From Alloscardovia theropitheci (GTDB lineage Bacteria; Actinomycetota; Actinomycetes; Actinomycetales; Bifidobacteriaceae): DNA of 64,000 nucleotides. Of this stretch, positions 40,626-49,208 are shown piece by piece (position 1 is the stretch's first letter; the number at the start of each line of letters is the position of its first letter). Under the pieces are notes generated by a model. It saw nothing but the letters and a program-made list of their open reading frames with translations. It was not told the DNA's origin and searched no databases. Position numbers and translations under genes: made by a program. The stretch is from positions 1-64,000 of the forward strand of contig NZ_RXLP01000025.1 of assembly GCF_004332295.1 (NCBI RefSeq). Reading direction: 5' to 3'.

Positions 40626-41828
40626 TTAGAACTCTGAAGAATGGACTAAGCGAACTACATTCTCCGCCATGCGCGACACATTCTCACTCGCCTGCTCAAT
40701 AGCTTCACTCATAGTTGATACACCAGGAATTATTCCAAAAATCGCATCAATACCCATATCGTAAAGTATCTCTGCCCCCGAACCTACTTTCCCAGCGAGC
40801 GCAATAACTGTACATTGTTGAGCAGCATCTTTCACAGCTTGAGCTACGCCTAATGGAGTTTTACCGTACTGGGTTTGAGAGTCAATCCCGCCTTCACCGG
40901 TAATGCATAAATCTGCTCCGACTGCTTTCTCTTTCAAATGGGTCGCTTCAATCATCACGCTGACTCCCGGCTTTATAGATGCGCGCGTAAACGCTAAAAA
41001 TCCCGCACCGAGCCCTCCAGCAGCCCCTGATCCTGGTATATTTTCTACGTCACGACCGCATTGCTCACGAATAATTTTTGCATAATGCATCAAAGCAGCA
41101 TCAAGCTGCATAATCATGTCATCACTTGCACCCTTTTGCGGCCCAAATACCGCAGATGCTCCACGCGAACCAGTTAACGGATTAGTCACATCGCTAGCAA
41201 GAATTATCTCAACGTACTTCAATCGCTCATCCATCTGCGAGCAATCGATGGATTCCAATCTAGCTAATTCAGCTCCTCCAAAGTCCAGCTCGTTACCATC
41301 GGCATCTTTCAAATGCACGCCTAAAGCTTGAGCCATGCCAGCGCCACCATCATTTGTCGCAGAACCGCCAAGACCGACAATAATCTTTGTAGCTCCTCTA
41401 TCCAACGCATCTTTAATAAGCTGACCGGTTCCATATGTCGTTGCGGTCAAAGGATTCATCGTTAACTCATTAACAAACTGAATTCCTGATGCCTGAGCCA
41501 TCTCAATAACGGCCGTGCAATCACCCAGTGAGTTCTCCTCATGTGTCGTGTCATCATGCACACTTTTATCATTAAGACTGGTATTACCTAAAAACCCATA
41601 TTGTGCACGACACATTTTCCCTAGCGGATTGACAACTTCAGCTGTCACAAGATAACCGCCGGTAGCGTCAACAAGCGATTGCACAGTTCCTTCACCGCCG
41701 TCTGCCATAGGAACCGTAACAATATTTGCTTGCGGCAATACACGACGAATGCCAATTTCTATCGCGTCAGCTGCTTGCTGTGCAGTTAGGCTTCCTTTAA
41801 ACGAGTCCGGAGCGACAACAATTTTCAT
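40626..41828 (-). CDS. Glycerate kinase
   Basis: 400 residues. It starts with MKIVVAPDSFKGSLTAQQAA, the glycerate kinase (GarK/GlxK) opening, followed by VPMADGGEGTVQSLV, the GLGGSATNDGGAGMAQALG loop and GSGAAGGLGAGFLAF. The family phosphorylates glycerate to 2- or 3-phosphoglycerate, linking glyoxylate or serine metabolism to glycolysis. A divergent spacer separates it from the MHS transporter, which could import a related acid, but this is an inference from position only. Confidence 0.92.
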   Translation of the reverse strand: MKIVVAPDSFKGSLTAQQAADAIEIGIRRVLPQANIVTVPMADGGEGTVQSLVDATGGYLVTAEVVNPLGKMCRAQYGFLGNTSLNDKSVHDDTTHEENSLGDCTAVIEMAQASGIQFVNELTMNPLTATTYGTGQLIKDALDRGATKIIVGLGGSATNDGGAGMAQALGVHLKDADGNELDFGGAELARLESIDCSQMDERLKYVEIILASDVTNPLTGSRGASAVFGPQKGASDDMIMQLDAALMHYAKIIREQCGRDVENIPGSGAAGGLGAGFLAFTRASIKPGVSVMIEATHLKEKAVGADLCITGEGGIDSQTQYGKTPLGVAQAVKDAAQQCTVIALAGKVGSGAEILYDMGIDAIFGIIPGVSTMSEAIEQASENVSRMAENVVRLVHSSEF

Positions 41829-42306
41829 AATTTAACTTCTTTATACCGTTTTATACCGTTTTCGCATAATCGTACGCGCAAAATCCTATTCGCATTGTAA
41901 ATCGCGATACATAAAATACGAGTTCCCCGCCTCCTCACGTACTATATAGCTTCACACACTTTGTATAGACAGCGTACACACCATACATAATTCGTATTTC
42001 CCAAACAATCGTGAAGCATCTCACGACCGCGTTAGTAAAATATCAGCATCGCTTTTAAGCTTTATGCTCTATCGTTGAGCTCTAGCATTGTGCTTAATTA
42101 CTGTGCTTAATCATTGAAATTCGCAAAATCTTTCTCACTACGTGGACTATTTGCCTATACGTCGTCTCGAAATGCAATAATGCTAAACAGAACAAAGCAG
42201 CAGAGATGCAAAACATCCGAGCTGCTTTTGCTTTATGTATGAGGGTTTCGAATTTATTTGATTTTGTGACTCTCCATAACTTATACAGAGAAAGAAAGAA
42301 GCAATC
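41829..42306. promoter_or_regulatory. Divergent spacer with a leader hairpin for the transporter
   Basis: The spacer holds TTTATACCGT twice (near 41840-41863), which could be part of the promoter of the glycerate kinase gene. A terminator-like hairpin, AAAGCAGC-aga-GATG-caaaa-CATC-cga-GCTGCTTT (42194-42228), is read on the plus strand before the transporter start at 42307, with no gene upstream on that strand. It therefore looks like a leader attenuator. No gene is seen here. Confidence 0.5.
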
Positions 42307-43698
42307 GTGTCTACGACTCAAGAGACTTCCGCACAGACGGGACACAAGTCGGGAATCAACACTCCTGCACAAGTTATTGCAGCTTCTCTCGTAGGAACAA
42401 CTATCGAATTTTATGATTTCTACGTATACGCAACTGCTGCAGCACTTGTATTTCCTAAACTTTTCTTCCCAGCAGGAAATGATACAGTTAACTTGCTGAG
42501 CTCATTTGCTGTTTTCGGCGCTGCAATGGTAGCTCGCCCATTGGGTGCAATTTTCTTCGGACATTTAGGCGATCGCCTTGGCCGTAAAACTACTTTGGTA
42601 ATTTCCCTGCTCACTATGGGTATCGCCACATTCATTATCGGACTTCTTCCTACGTATCAGCAGATTGGTTTATGGGCTCCATTCTTCCTTCTCATACTGC
42701 GTTTGACTCAAGGTTTTGCTTTGGGTGGTGAATGGTCCGGTGCTGCTCTCGTCGCAACAGAAAATGCTCCAGCTGACAAGCGCGCACTGTATGGTACTTT
42801 CCCACAGCTTGGTGCACCAATCGGCTTCATTATCGCTAACGGGCTCTTCCTGATTATCAACTTTGCACTTCCTCACCCAACGAGCTCAGTACTCCAGTCA
42901 GAAGCATTCTTGGCATGGGGCTGGCGAATTCCATTCATCTTCTCTGCCATTATGGTTGCTGTAGGCATGTGGGTACGTGTTAAGCTCAATGAATCTGAGA
43001 CCTTCAAGAAGGCCGTTGAACAAGACAAGGTCGTGAAGTCCCCTCTCGTTGATACTTTCCGTTTCCATTTCAAGGAAGTGGTTCTCGGCACATTTGCTAT
43101 GCTTGCTACCTATGTTCTCTTCTATTTGACGACAACGTGGATTCTTTCCTTTGGCACAACAACCGTTGACAAGAATGGGCTTGGAATCCCTTATACTCAG
43201 TTCGTTTTAATGCAGATCGTCGGCGTTATCTTCTTTGGTATTTTCACCCTCGTTTCCGGTCCATGGGCCGATAAGATTGGTCGCCGTAAGCTTCTCATTT
43301 GGGTAACTGTCGCAATTATCATCTTCGGTTTGCTCTTCCCATTGTTCCTAGACTTCCATCATGGTAGCCCAGCAAGCGTATGGCTCGTAGAAGCATTCTT
43401 GATCATTGGATTCATCATGATGGGTATTACGTTTGGCCCTATGGGCGCTTTCTTACCTGAGATGTTCCCTACCAACGTTCGATACACTGGTTCTGCTATT
43501 GCTTACAATATCAGCTCTATCCTCGGTGCTGCATTAGCTCCAATTATCGCTGTTGCCTTGTGGCGTGCAGCTGGCGGCAGCACATGGATGGTTGGTGTGT
43601 ATCTCGCAATTGCCTCGGTTCTCACCTTAATATCTTTGGTGCTCACGAAAGAAACCAAGGATTCCAACTACAATGAAGAACTCGCGTTCGAAAACTAG
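42307..43698 (+). CDS. MHS-family transporter (ProP/ShiA/KgtP-like)
   Basis: 463 residues and 12 membrane helices. It opens with a short cytoplasmic tail, then GTTIEFYDFYVYATAAALVF (the GT-x-E-x-Y-D signature), RPLGAIFFGHLGDRLGRKTT (the RXGRR-like loop of MFS) and LRLTQGFALGGEWSGA. This is the metabolite:proton symporter subfamily of the MFS, which moves proline, betaine, shikimate, 2-oxoglutarate or citrate. The substrate cannot be told from sequence. The GTG start at 42307 has AGAAAGAAAG upstream. It lies downstream of the leader hairpin at 42194-42228. Confidence 0.88.
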   Translation: MSTTQETSAQTGHKSGINTPAQVIAASLVGTTIEFYDFYVYATAAALVFPKLFFPAGNDTVNLLSSFAVFGAAMVARPLGAIFFGHLGDRLGRKTTLVISLLTMGIATFIIGLLPTYQQIGLWAPFFLLILRLTQGFALGGEWSGAALVATENAPADKRALYGTFPQLGAPIGFIIANGLFLIINFALPHPTSSVLQSEAFLAWGWRIPFIFSAIMVAVGMWVRVKLNESETFKKAVEQDKVVKSPLVDTFRFHFKEVVLGTFAMLATYVLFYLTTTWILSFGTTTVDKNGLGIPYTQFVLMQIVGVIFFGIFTLVSGPWADKIGRRKLLIWVTVAIIIFGLLFPLFLDFHHGSPASVWLVEAFLIIGFIMMGITFGPMGAFLPEMFPTNVRYTGSAIAYNISSILGAALAPIIAVALWRAAGGSTWMVGVYLAIASVLTLISLVLTKETKDSNYNEELAFEN

Positions 43699-43715
43699 AC
43701 TGGGCTAGACTCAGT

Positions 43716-43770
43716 TAGACTAGGCTAATTTAGACTAGGCTAATTTGGATTAGGCTAATTTGGATTAGGC
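43716..43770. repeat. 15-bp tandem repeats
   Basis: Units starting at 43716, 43731, 43746 and 43761 have the consensus T(A/G)GA(C/T)TAGGCTAATT, with the last unit partial. They lie between the transporter stop and its terminator. Confidence 0.8.
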
Positions 43771-43805
43771 TTGGTTATATATGTTATACGTATATAACCA
43801 AGCCT
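43767..43805 (+). terminator. 15-bp terminator of the transporter gene
   Basis: AGGCTTGGTTATATA (43767-43781) pairs with TATATAACCAAGCCT (43791-43805), followed by TTTTG. Confidence 0.85.
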
Positions 43806-44311
43806 TTTTGTTTGGCGTAGATGAATAAAAATACTTTTTTGCACTTTTGCCCATTTGATGTTTTTCACGCTACGTATTTATGCGGATTCGCGAATCAGAA
43901 ATGGGCAATAATGCAAAAAACCATATATATACGCCCGCTCCGCACGTCATTCTCTCATTTTCTTATTTCCTAATTTATTCTTAAAAATTTTTTACTACGG
44001 CATGTCGTGTCTTCAACTTCTTGAGACTCAATATCTAGTATTTCGCGATAGTTTATCCACTAAACTATCCACTCAGACACGCAACGATTTGAGCCAAATA
44101 CTGTAGTTATCCACATTATCCACAATCCTCCAAAAACACTATATATAGTATTTCACTATATTATGAATTACTGTATTTAGGTAAAAATCCGTCTAGACAT
44201 AGAGTTAATGTTTCATACATGCTCTTCGCTAATGCTGCTTAACTCAGCATCGAGATAACACACATTAGCGATACATAAGAGGTTTATGAAAGTTTGAAGG
44301 TGACGAGGTAA
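43806..44311 (+). promoter_or_regulatory. nrdD upstream region: NrdR-like and DnaA boxes
   Basis: Boxes with the NrdR core occur as CTATATATAG (44139-44148) and CTGTATTTAG (44171-44180), 32 bp apart as NrdR dimers prefer, and a weaker CAATATCTAG at 44029-44038. Two adjacent perfect DnaA boxes, TTATCCACA (44107-44115 and 44116-44124), and a TTATCCACT (44053-44061) lie in the same region, the last in the palindrome GATAGTTTA-TCCAC-TAAACTATC (44047-44069). No gene is seen here. Confidence 0.65.
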
Positions 44312-46699
44312 ATGACAACTGCAACTGTTATTGAGGATACTGCCGTTTCCGTTAAAGGAACCAAGGTAGAAAAGCGCGATGGTCGCGTCGTTCCTTTTGA
44401 CCGCATGAATATTATTCACGCGATTGAAGCTGCTTTCCACGCAGTAGGCGAAAATACAAATTCGCAAAATACACGCCTCATTGAGGATATGACATCTGCC
44501 GTAGAAAGCACTATTGCTGGACGATACACAGGCAACGTTCGCATTGATGATATTCAGAATGCAGTTGAGCATACACTCATCAATAATCATTTGTACGAAA
44601 TCGCCGAAGCATACACCTCATGGCGCCTCAATAAGGACATCGCTCGCGCGAAGGCAAGCGATGTTAATGAAGCTATCAAGCGTTTCGTTAATCACGATGA
44701 AACTATTATGCGCGAGAATGCAAACAAGGATTCCAACGTTTATGCAACACAGCGCGATTTGCTTGCAGGAGCCGTATCCAAGGCAAGCGCTATGAGCATG
44801 CTGCCTCCTGAAGTTGCGAATGCTCATATTAAAGGTGATATTCATTTCCACGATGCTGATTACAGCCCATTCACCCCAATGACGAACTGCTCATTACCTG
44901 ATTTCGGCAACATGCTTGCTAACGGATTCATTCTGGGCAACGCTATGATGGATTCTCCAAAGTCTATCGGTACTGCTGCTACACAGATTACTCAGATTAT
45001 TAAGGATATCGCAGGTTCCCAGTACGGCGGACAGACTGTAAACCGCGCTGATGAAATGCTCGCACCATATGCAAAGCTCGACTATGCTAAGAATTTGGAC
45101 ATGGCTCGTACAGTATTCCCTGACGGTGAGCCAATTGACGTAGCTAAGCGCGCTATCGCCGCATTCAAGGAACGTGAAGCTGACTGGTTACACTTTGAAA
45201 ACCGCGCTCCTCTTCCTATGGATACCCCATTCCATGACGACGTCGATGAGCTTGAGCAGATTCGCGAGATTTATGCGAAGATTCTTACACGTAAGAATAT
45301 CTACGATGCAATGCAGACCATGGAATATCAGATTAATTCCAACCGTATTAGCAATGGTCAGACTCCATTCGTTACAGTTGGTTTTGGTCTTGGTCAAGAT
45401 TGGTTCGCTCGTGAAATCCAGCGCGCTATCTTCCTTGTTCGCATTCGTGGTTTAGGCAAGGATCGCCACACTGCTATTTTCCCTAAGCTCGTTTATACCG
45501 TTAAGCACGGCGTAAATTCAAAGCAGGGCGAGCCAAATTACGATATGAAGGAACTTGCGCTTGAGTGCGCTACAAAACGCATGTATCCAGACATCGTTTT
45601 CTACGAAAATATCGTAAAGATTACTGGTTCCTTCAAGGCTCCTATGGGTTGTCGTTCATTCCTGAATGGCTGGACCGACCCAGATACAGGGAAGGACGTT
45701 GAAGATTCTCGTTTGAATCTCGGTGTTGTCACTGTAAACATTCCTCGTATTGCTCTGGAATCTCATGGCGATAAAGATCGTTTCTGGAAGTTATTCGATC
45801 AGCGTATGGAAATTGCTCATGAAGCTTTGCAATTCCGCATCAAGCGCTGCAAGGAAGCAACTCCGATCAATGCTCCAACTCTCTTCCAGCACGGCGCATT
45901 TGGTCGTTTACAGCCAGGCGATAGCGTAGATCAGCTCTTTAATCGTTCTCGCGCAACCGTTTCCCTGGGATACATCGGTCTTTATGAAACCGTAGCAATG
46001 TTCTATGGCAAAGACTGGATGCAAGATCATACATGGGACGAAAACGGCAAAGAATTTGCTTTGGAAATTGTGCGCCGTATGCATAATTTGTGCATAGACT
46101 GGGATAACGCAGAAGGCTATCATTACTCGGTATACTCCACTCCTGCAGAGTCCTTGACCGATCGTTTTGCTCGTTTGGATAAGGAACAGTTTGGCTCTAT
46201 TGATGGCGTAACAGATCACGATTTCTATACCAACTCCTTCCACTATCCTGTATGGCTTCGCCCAACTCCTATGGAGAAGCTCTCTTATGAGCGTGATTTC
46301 CCATACCTCGCAAATGGTGGCTTCATTAACTACTGTGAATTCCCAAGCCTTCAGGCAAATCCTAAGGCACTTGAAGCTGTATGGGATTATGCACATAATA
46401 TCGGCATTGGCTACTTAGGTACCAACACGCCTATTGACCATTGCTTCGAATGCGGATTTGAAGGCGATTTCGAACCAACAGAAACCGGCTTTAAGTGCCC
46501 TGAGTGTGGCAACAATGATCCGAATAAGTGCAATGTAACCAAGCGTACTTGCGGTTACTTGGGTAACCCTGTTCAGCGCCCTATGGCACATGGTCGTCAT
46601 GAAGAAATCGCTCATCGCGTTAAGCATATGGCTGGCGAAACCGGACACGTCACATTGAGCGATGGAACTGTGCGCGAATGGTGGGACGAAGCTAAGTAA
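44312..46699 (+). CDS. nrdD: Anaerobic ribonucleoside-triphosphate reductase
   Basis: 795 residues. An N-terminal ATP-cone (about residues 15-110, with KRDGRVVPFDR) senses dATP/ATP. The catalytic part contains SQYGGQTVNRADEMLAPYA and MEYQINSNRISNGQTPFVT. The C-terminus has the Zn site CFECGFEGDF/KCPECG and the glycyl radical motif RTCGYLGNP, with the Gly near residue 748. It reduces nucleoside triphosphates under anaerobic conditions, after radical generation by NrdG. Transcription is probably controlled by NrdR and possibly DnaA through the boxes upstream. It is intact and of usual length. Confidence 0.97.
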   Translation: MTTATVIEDTAVSVKGTKVEKRDGRVVPFDRMNIIHAIEAAFHAVGENTNSQNTRLIEDMTSAVESTIAGRYTGNVRIDDIQNAVEHTLINNHLYEIAEAYTSWRLNKDIARAKASDVNEAIKRFVNHDETIMRENANKDSNVYATQRDLLAGAVSKASAMSMLPPEVANAHIKGDIHFHDADYSPFTPMTNCSLPDFGNMLANGFILGNAMMDSPKSIGTAATQITQIIKDIAGSQYGGQTVNRADEMLAPYAKLDYAKNLDMARTVFPDGEPIDVAKRAIAAFKEREADWLHFENRAPLPMDTPFHDDVDELEQIREIYAKILTRKNIYDAMQTMEYQINSNRISNGQTPFVTVGFGLGQDWFAREIQRAIFLVRIRGLGKDRHTAIFPKLVYTVKHGVNSKQGEPNYDMKELALECATKRMYPDIVFYENIVKITGSFKAPMGCRSFLNGWTDPDTGKDVEDSRLNLGVVTVNIPRIALESHGDKDRFWKLFDQRMEIAHEALQFRIKRCKEATPINAPTLFQHGAFGRLQPGDSVDQLFNRSRATVSLGYIGLYETVAMFYGKDWMQDHTWDENGKEFALEIVRRMHNLCIDWDNAEGYHYSVYSTPAESLTDRFARLDKEQFGSIDGVTDHDFYTNSFHYPVWLRPTPMEKLSYERDFPYLANGGFINYCEFPSLQANPKALEAVWDYAHNIGIGYLGTNTPIDHCFECGFEGDFEPTETGFKCPECGNNDPNKCNVTKRTCGYLGNPVQRPMAHGRHEEIAHRVKHMAGETGHVTLSDGTVREWWDEAK

Positions 46700-46769
46700 T
46701 ATACCGTTTTCAATTTTCACTTCGTATGAGGTGAAATAGCACTAAGCGATACGGTAAGTAACACAATTG

Positions 46770-46799
46770 GAGGCCTTGATTCACTGCGAACAAGGCCTC
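46770..46799 (+). other. Hairpin between nrdD and nrdG
   Basis: GAGGCCTTG (46770-46778) pairs with CAAGGCCTC (46791-46799). There is no strong T run, so partial read-through to nrdG is plausible. Confidence 0.5.
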
Positions 46800-46935
46800 T
46801 AGTCTTACTCGACATTACCTACTCGTCTTTAGACACAAATGAACTATCGACATAGATTCTTCGCGCCTAGGTACCTAGATACTGATCTTCAAAGCAACTT
46901 CGTAAAAGCAATCGGAAAAACTAAACGAAACAACT

Positions 46936-47715
46936 ATGACCGAGAATTTTAAGAAAACTGGCATCACACAATCATCAACGAACGATCCTCATCGCAGCAC
47001 GGCACGACCGCGTACTAGTGCTCACCGTGATTTTGCAGCGAATGAAATAAATCGCGGACCTTCTATTCCTACCGATCTCGCGAATAATCCTCGCGCAGGT
47101 CAATGGGACGGACGCAAACTCTCGAGGAACATAGTCGCAGATTATAAGCGTTTTATCGTCACTGACGGTGAAGGTATCAGATGCTCGCTCTATGTAAGTG
47201 GTTGTCCTTTTCATTGCCACGAATGCTACAATTCATCTATCTGGGATTTCCAAGCGGGACATGAATATACTCAGGAACTTGAAGATCAAATTATTGCCGA
47301 TTTGAGCTTGGACTATGTCCAAGGCCTTACGCTCTTGGGTGGCGAACCATTACTTAATACCCCCATGCTGCTGACATTAACTAATCGCATTCGAAAAGAA
47401 TTCGGTCATTCTAAAGATATCTGGGCTTGGACAGGCTACACATGGGAAGAACTCATGCGCGAGGGCGAAACCCCTGACAAGATTGAACTACTCCACAATA
47501 TTGATATTTTGGTCGACGGTCGATATATCAGCACGCTTCATGATTCATTACTCCAATTCCGCGGTTCATCTAATCAGCGAATTCTTGACGTGAGTAAAAG
47601 CTTTGAAACTGGCGATGCTGTTCTATGGCAAAAGCTTCATGATCAAGAACGTTTTATCCCTGAAATGTACGGTAAAGAGCGAGCAGCTGCTGAGGACGCT
47701 GTTGAAAATTCTTAA
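46936..47715 (+). CDS. nrdG: Anaerobic ribonucleotide reductase activating protein
   Basis: 259 residues. The radical SAM cluster motif is C-P-F-H-C-H-E-C in SGCPFHCHECYN, and the SAM-binding GGEPL in LLGGEPLLNTP follows. The N-terminal 75 residues before the radical SAM domain are extra and low in conservation (MTENFKKTGITQSSTNDPHR); the family usually starts near 'IVADYKRFIVTDGEG'. NrdG uses S-adenosylmethionine to make the glycyl radical on NrdD. It lies 236 bases downstream of nrdD. Confidence 0.95.
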   Translation: MTENFKKTGITQSSTNDPHRSTARPRTSAHRDFAANEINRGPSIPTDLANNPRAGQWDGRKLSRNIVADYKRFIVTDGEGIRCSLYVSGCPFHCHECYNSSIWDFQAGHEYTQELEDQIIADLSLDYVQGLTLLGGEPLLNTPMLLTLTNRIRKEFGHSKDIWAWTGYTWEELMREGETPDKIELLHNIDILVDGRYISTLHDSLLQFRGSSNQRILDVSKSFETGDAVLWQKLHDQERFIPEMYGKERAAAEDAVENS

Positions 47716-47802
47716 GTAGTTTCGTGGTCTATCAAACTGCCAAATCTCTTAAATCGCGAACACGCATAGAATCAACATTCAAGATATACAGCAAAACTTA
47801 TG

Positions 47803-47852
47803 AAAAAATGGCTGGTACGCGCTTTACAAACGTTTACCAGCCAAATATTTTT
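47803..47852. terminator. Bidirectional terminator between nrdG and the alcohol dehydrogenase gene
   Basis: TGGCTGGTA (47809-47817) pairs with TACCAGCCA (47835-47843), flanked by A-rich and T-rich runs. Confidence 0.75.
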
Positions 47853-47908
47853 TCAAAAGCCGCAGAACCCTAGCATCCTAGAGCCCGGTGCATCGTGTTA
47901 TCAGATTC

Positions 47909-48919
47909 TTAGTGCTTAAGATCGATAACCATACGGCCGCGAATCTTGCCTTGCTCCATCTCTTCGAAGATATCGTTGATATCTTCCATTGGGCGAGACT
48001 GGCACTGTGGTACTACCTTGCCTTCAGCACCAAACTGGAATGCTTCCTCAAGATCCTTACGAGTACCTACAAGGGAACCAACGACGCGAATACCATCGAG
48101 CACCAAGCGTGGGATGTTCAAATCCATGGATTCGGTTGGCAAACCAACAGCTGCGAGAGTACCGCCAGCGCGCAAAGCATCTACAGCACCGTTGAACGCA
48201 CTCTTACCAACTGCAGTAACTACTGCACCGTGAGCGCCGCCACATTCACGCTGTACAGTTTCACCAACGTCTTCACGCAAAGGATTGATTGTTAAATCTG
48301 CACCGAACTTCTTTGCGAATTCAAGCTGTTCGTCATTGATATCAACAGCAATTACCTTGGCTTGGAATACGTTCTTTGCATACTGGAGAGCGAGATTGCC
48401 CAAGCCACCAAGACCAGAAATAAGGATCCATTCACCTGGGCGAACACCTGATTCCTTGATAGCCTTGTAGCAAGTTACACCTGCACACGTAATGGAACTT
48501 GCAGCCATTGAGTCGAGACCCTCTGGAACCTTAACTGCATAATCAGCTGGAACGATGCACTCCTGAGCCATACCACCATCAGCGGTATAACCTGCATTAA
48601 GAACAGAACGGCACAATGTCTCACGGCCAGTAGTGCAGTATTCGCAATGTCCGCATCCCTTGAAGAACCATGCTACGGATACACGGTCGCCAACCTTCAA
48701 AGTAGTAACGCCTTTAGCTACTTCCTTTACGACTCCGATACCTTCATGGCCAAGCACTACGCCAGTCTTATCGCCGAAGTCTTGGTGCATAACGTGCATA
48801 TCTGTATGACATACACCACAGCATTCCATATCCAGCAAAGCTTCACCATAATTCAATGGACGAAGTTCCTTGTCAACAACTGCTGCTTTCTTGTCTTGTG
48901 TAGCTACGATCGCCTTCAT
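47909..48919 (-). CDS. adhP: Zinc-dependent alcohol dehydrogenase
   Basis: 336 residues. The catalytic zinc ligands are in CGVCHTD and GHEGIG, and the structural zinc is bound by the four Cys of [15 protein letters not shown]. The Rossmann motif is [14 protein letters not shown]. This is the AdhP/AdhA class of primary alcohol dehydrogenases that interconvert ethanol and acetaldehyde with NAD. In bifidobacteria it would help to regenerate NAD after the bifid shunt. A strong AAAGGAG site precedes the start. A TACAAT -10-like element lies upstream near 48984-48995. Confidence 0.93.
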   Translation of the reverse strand: MKAIVATQDKKAAVVDKELRPLNYGEALLDMECCGVCHTDMHVMHQDFGDKTGVVLGHEGIGVVKEVAKGVTTLKVGDRVSVAWFFKGCGHCEYCTTGRETLCRSVLNAGYTADGGMAQECIVPADYAVKVPEGLDSMAASSITCAGVTCYKAIKESGVRPGEWILISGLGGLGNLALQYAKNVFQAKVIAVDINDEQLEFAKKFGADLTINPLREDVGETVQRECGGAHGAVVTAVGKSAFNGAVDALRAGGTLAAVGLPTESMDLNIPRLVLDGIRVVGSLVGTRKDLEEAFQFGAEGKVVPQCQSRPMEDINDIFEEMEQGKIRGRMVIDLKH

Positions 48920-49208
48920 TGCGACGCTCCTTTGTTTCTAAAAACCTCTCTACAAAAGTTCTAACTTCTTGGTTAGGAACACATTTATTGTAACCTATAT
49001 CACATATAAAACGCAAAAGAGAACAAAAAATGTTGTTCGTTTGTGAGAGATTTGTTAGCTTACACTACTGGTCGTGCTAGCAGGCTTACACTACCAGTAT
49101 CTGTATTCGCATGCACAGCACTTACATACACAAATCACATTAAGTTTAAGCGCAGTGATGCAGTGAGTTAGCACTCATGACTAACTCACTTTTCACATCT
49201 TCTTACAC
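48920..49208. promoter_or_regulatory. Spacer between adhP and the surface-protein gene
   Basis: A 13-bp direct repeat, GCTTACACTACYRG-like (49058-49071 and 49084-49097), lies near the middle, and TACTGGT / ACCAGTA forms an imperfect inverted repeat. A Rex-like TTGTGA half-site is present at 49041, but its other half is poor. No gene is seen here. Confidence 0.4.

Noticed and set aside
49041..49058. Rex operator upstream of adhP
   Set aside because: Only the TTGTGA half-site matches; the other half is poor.
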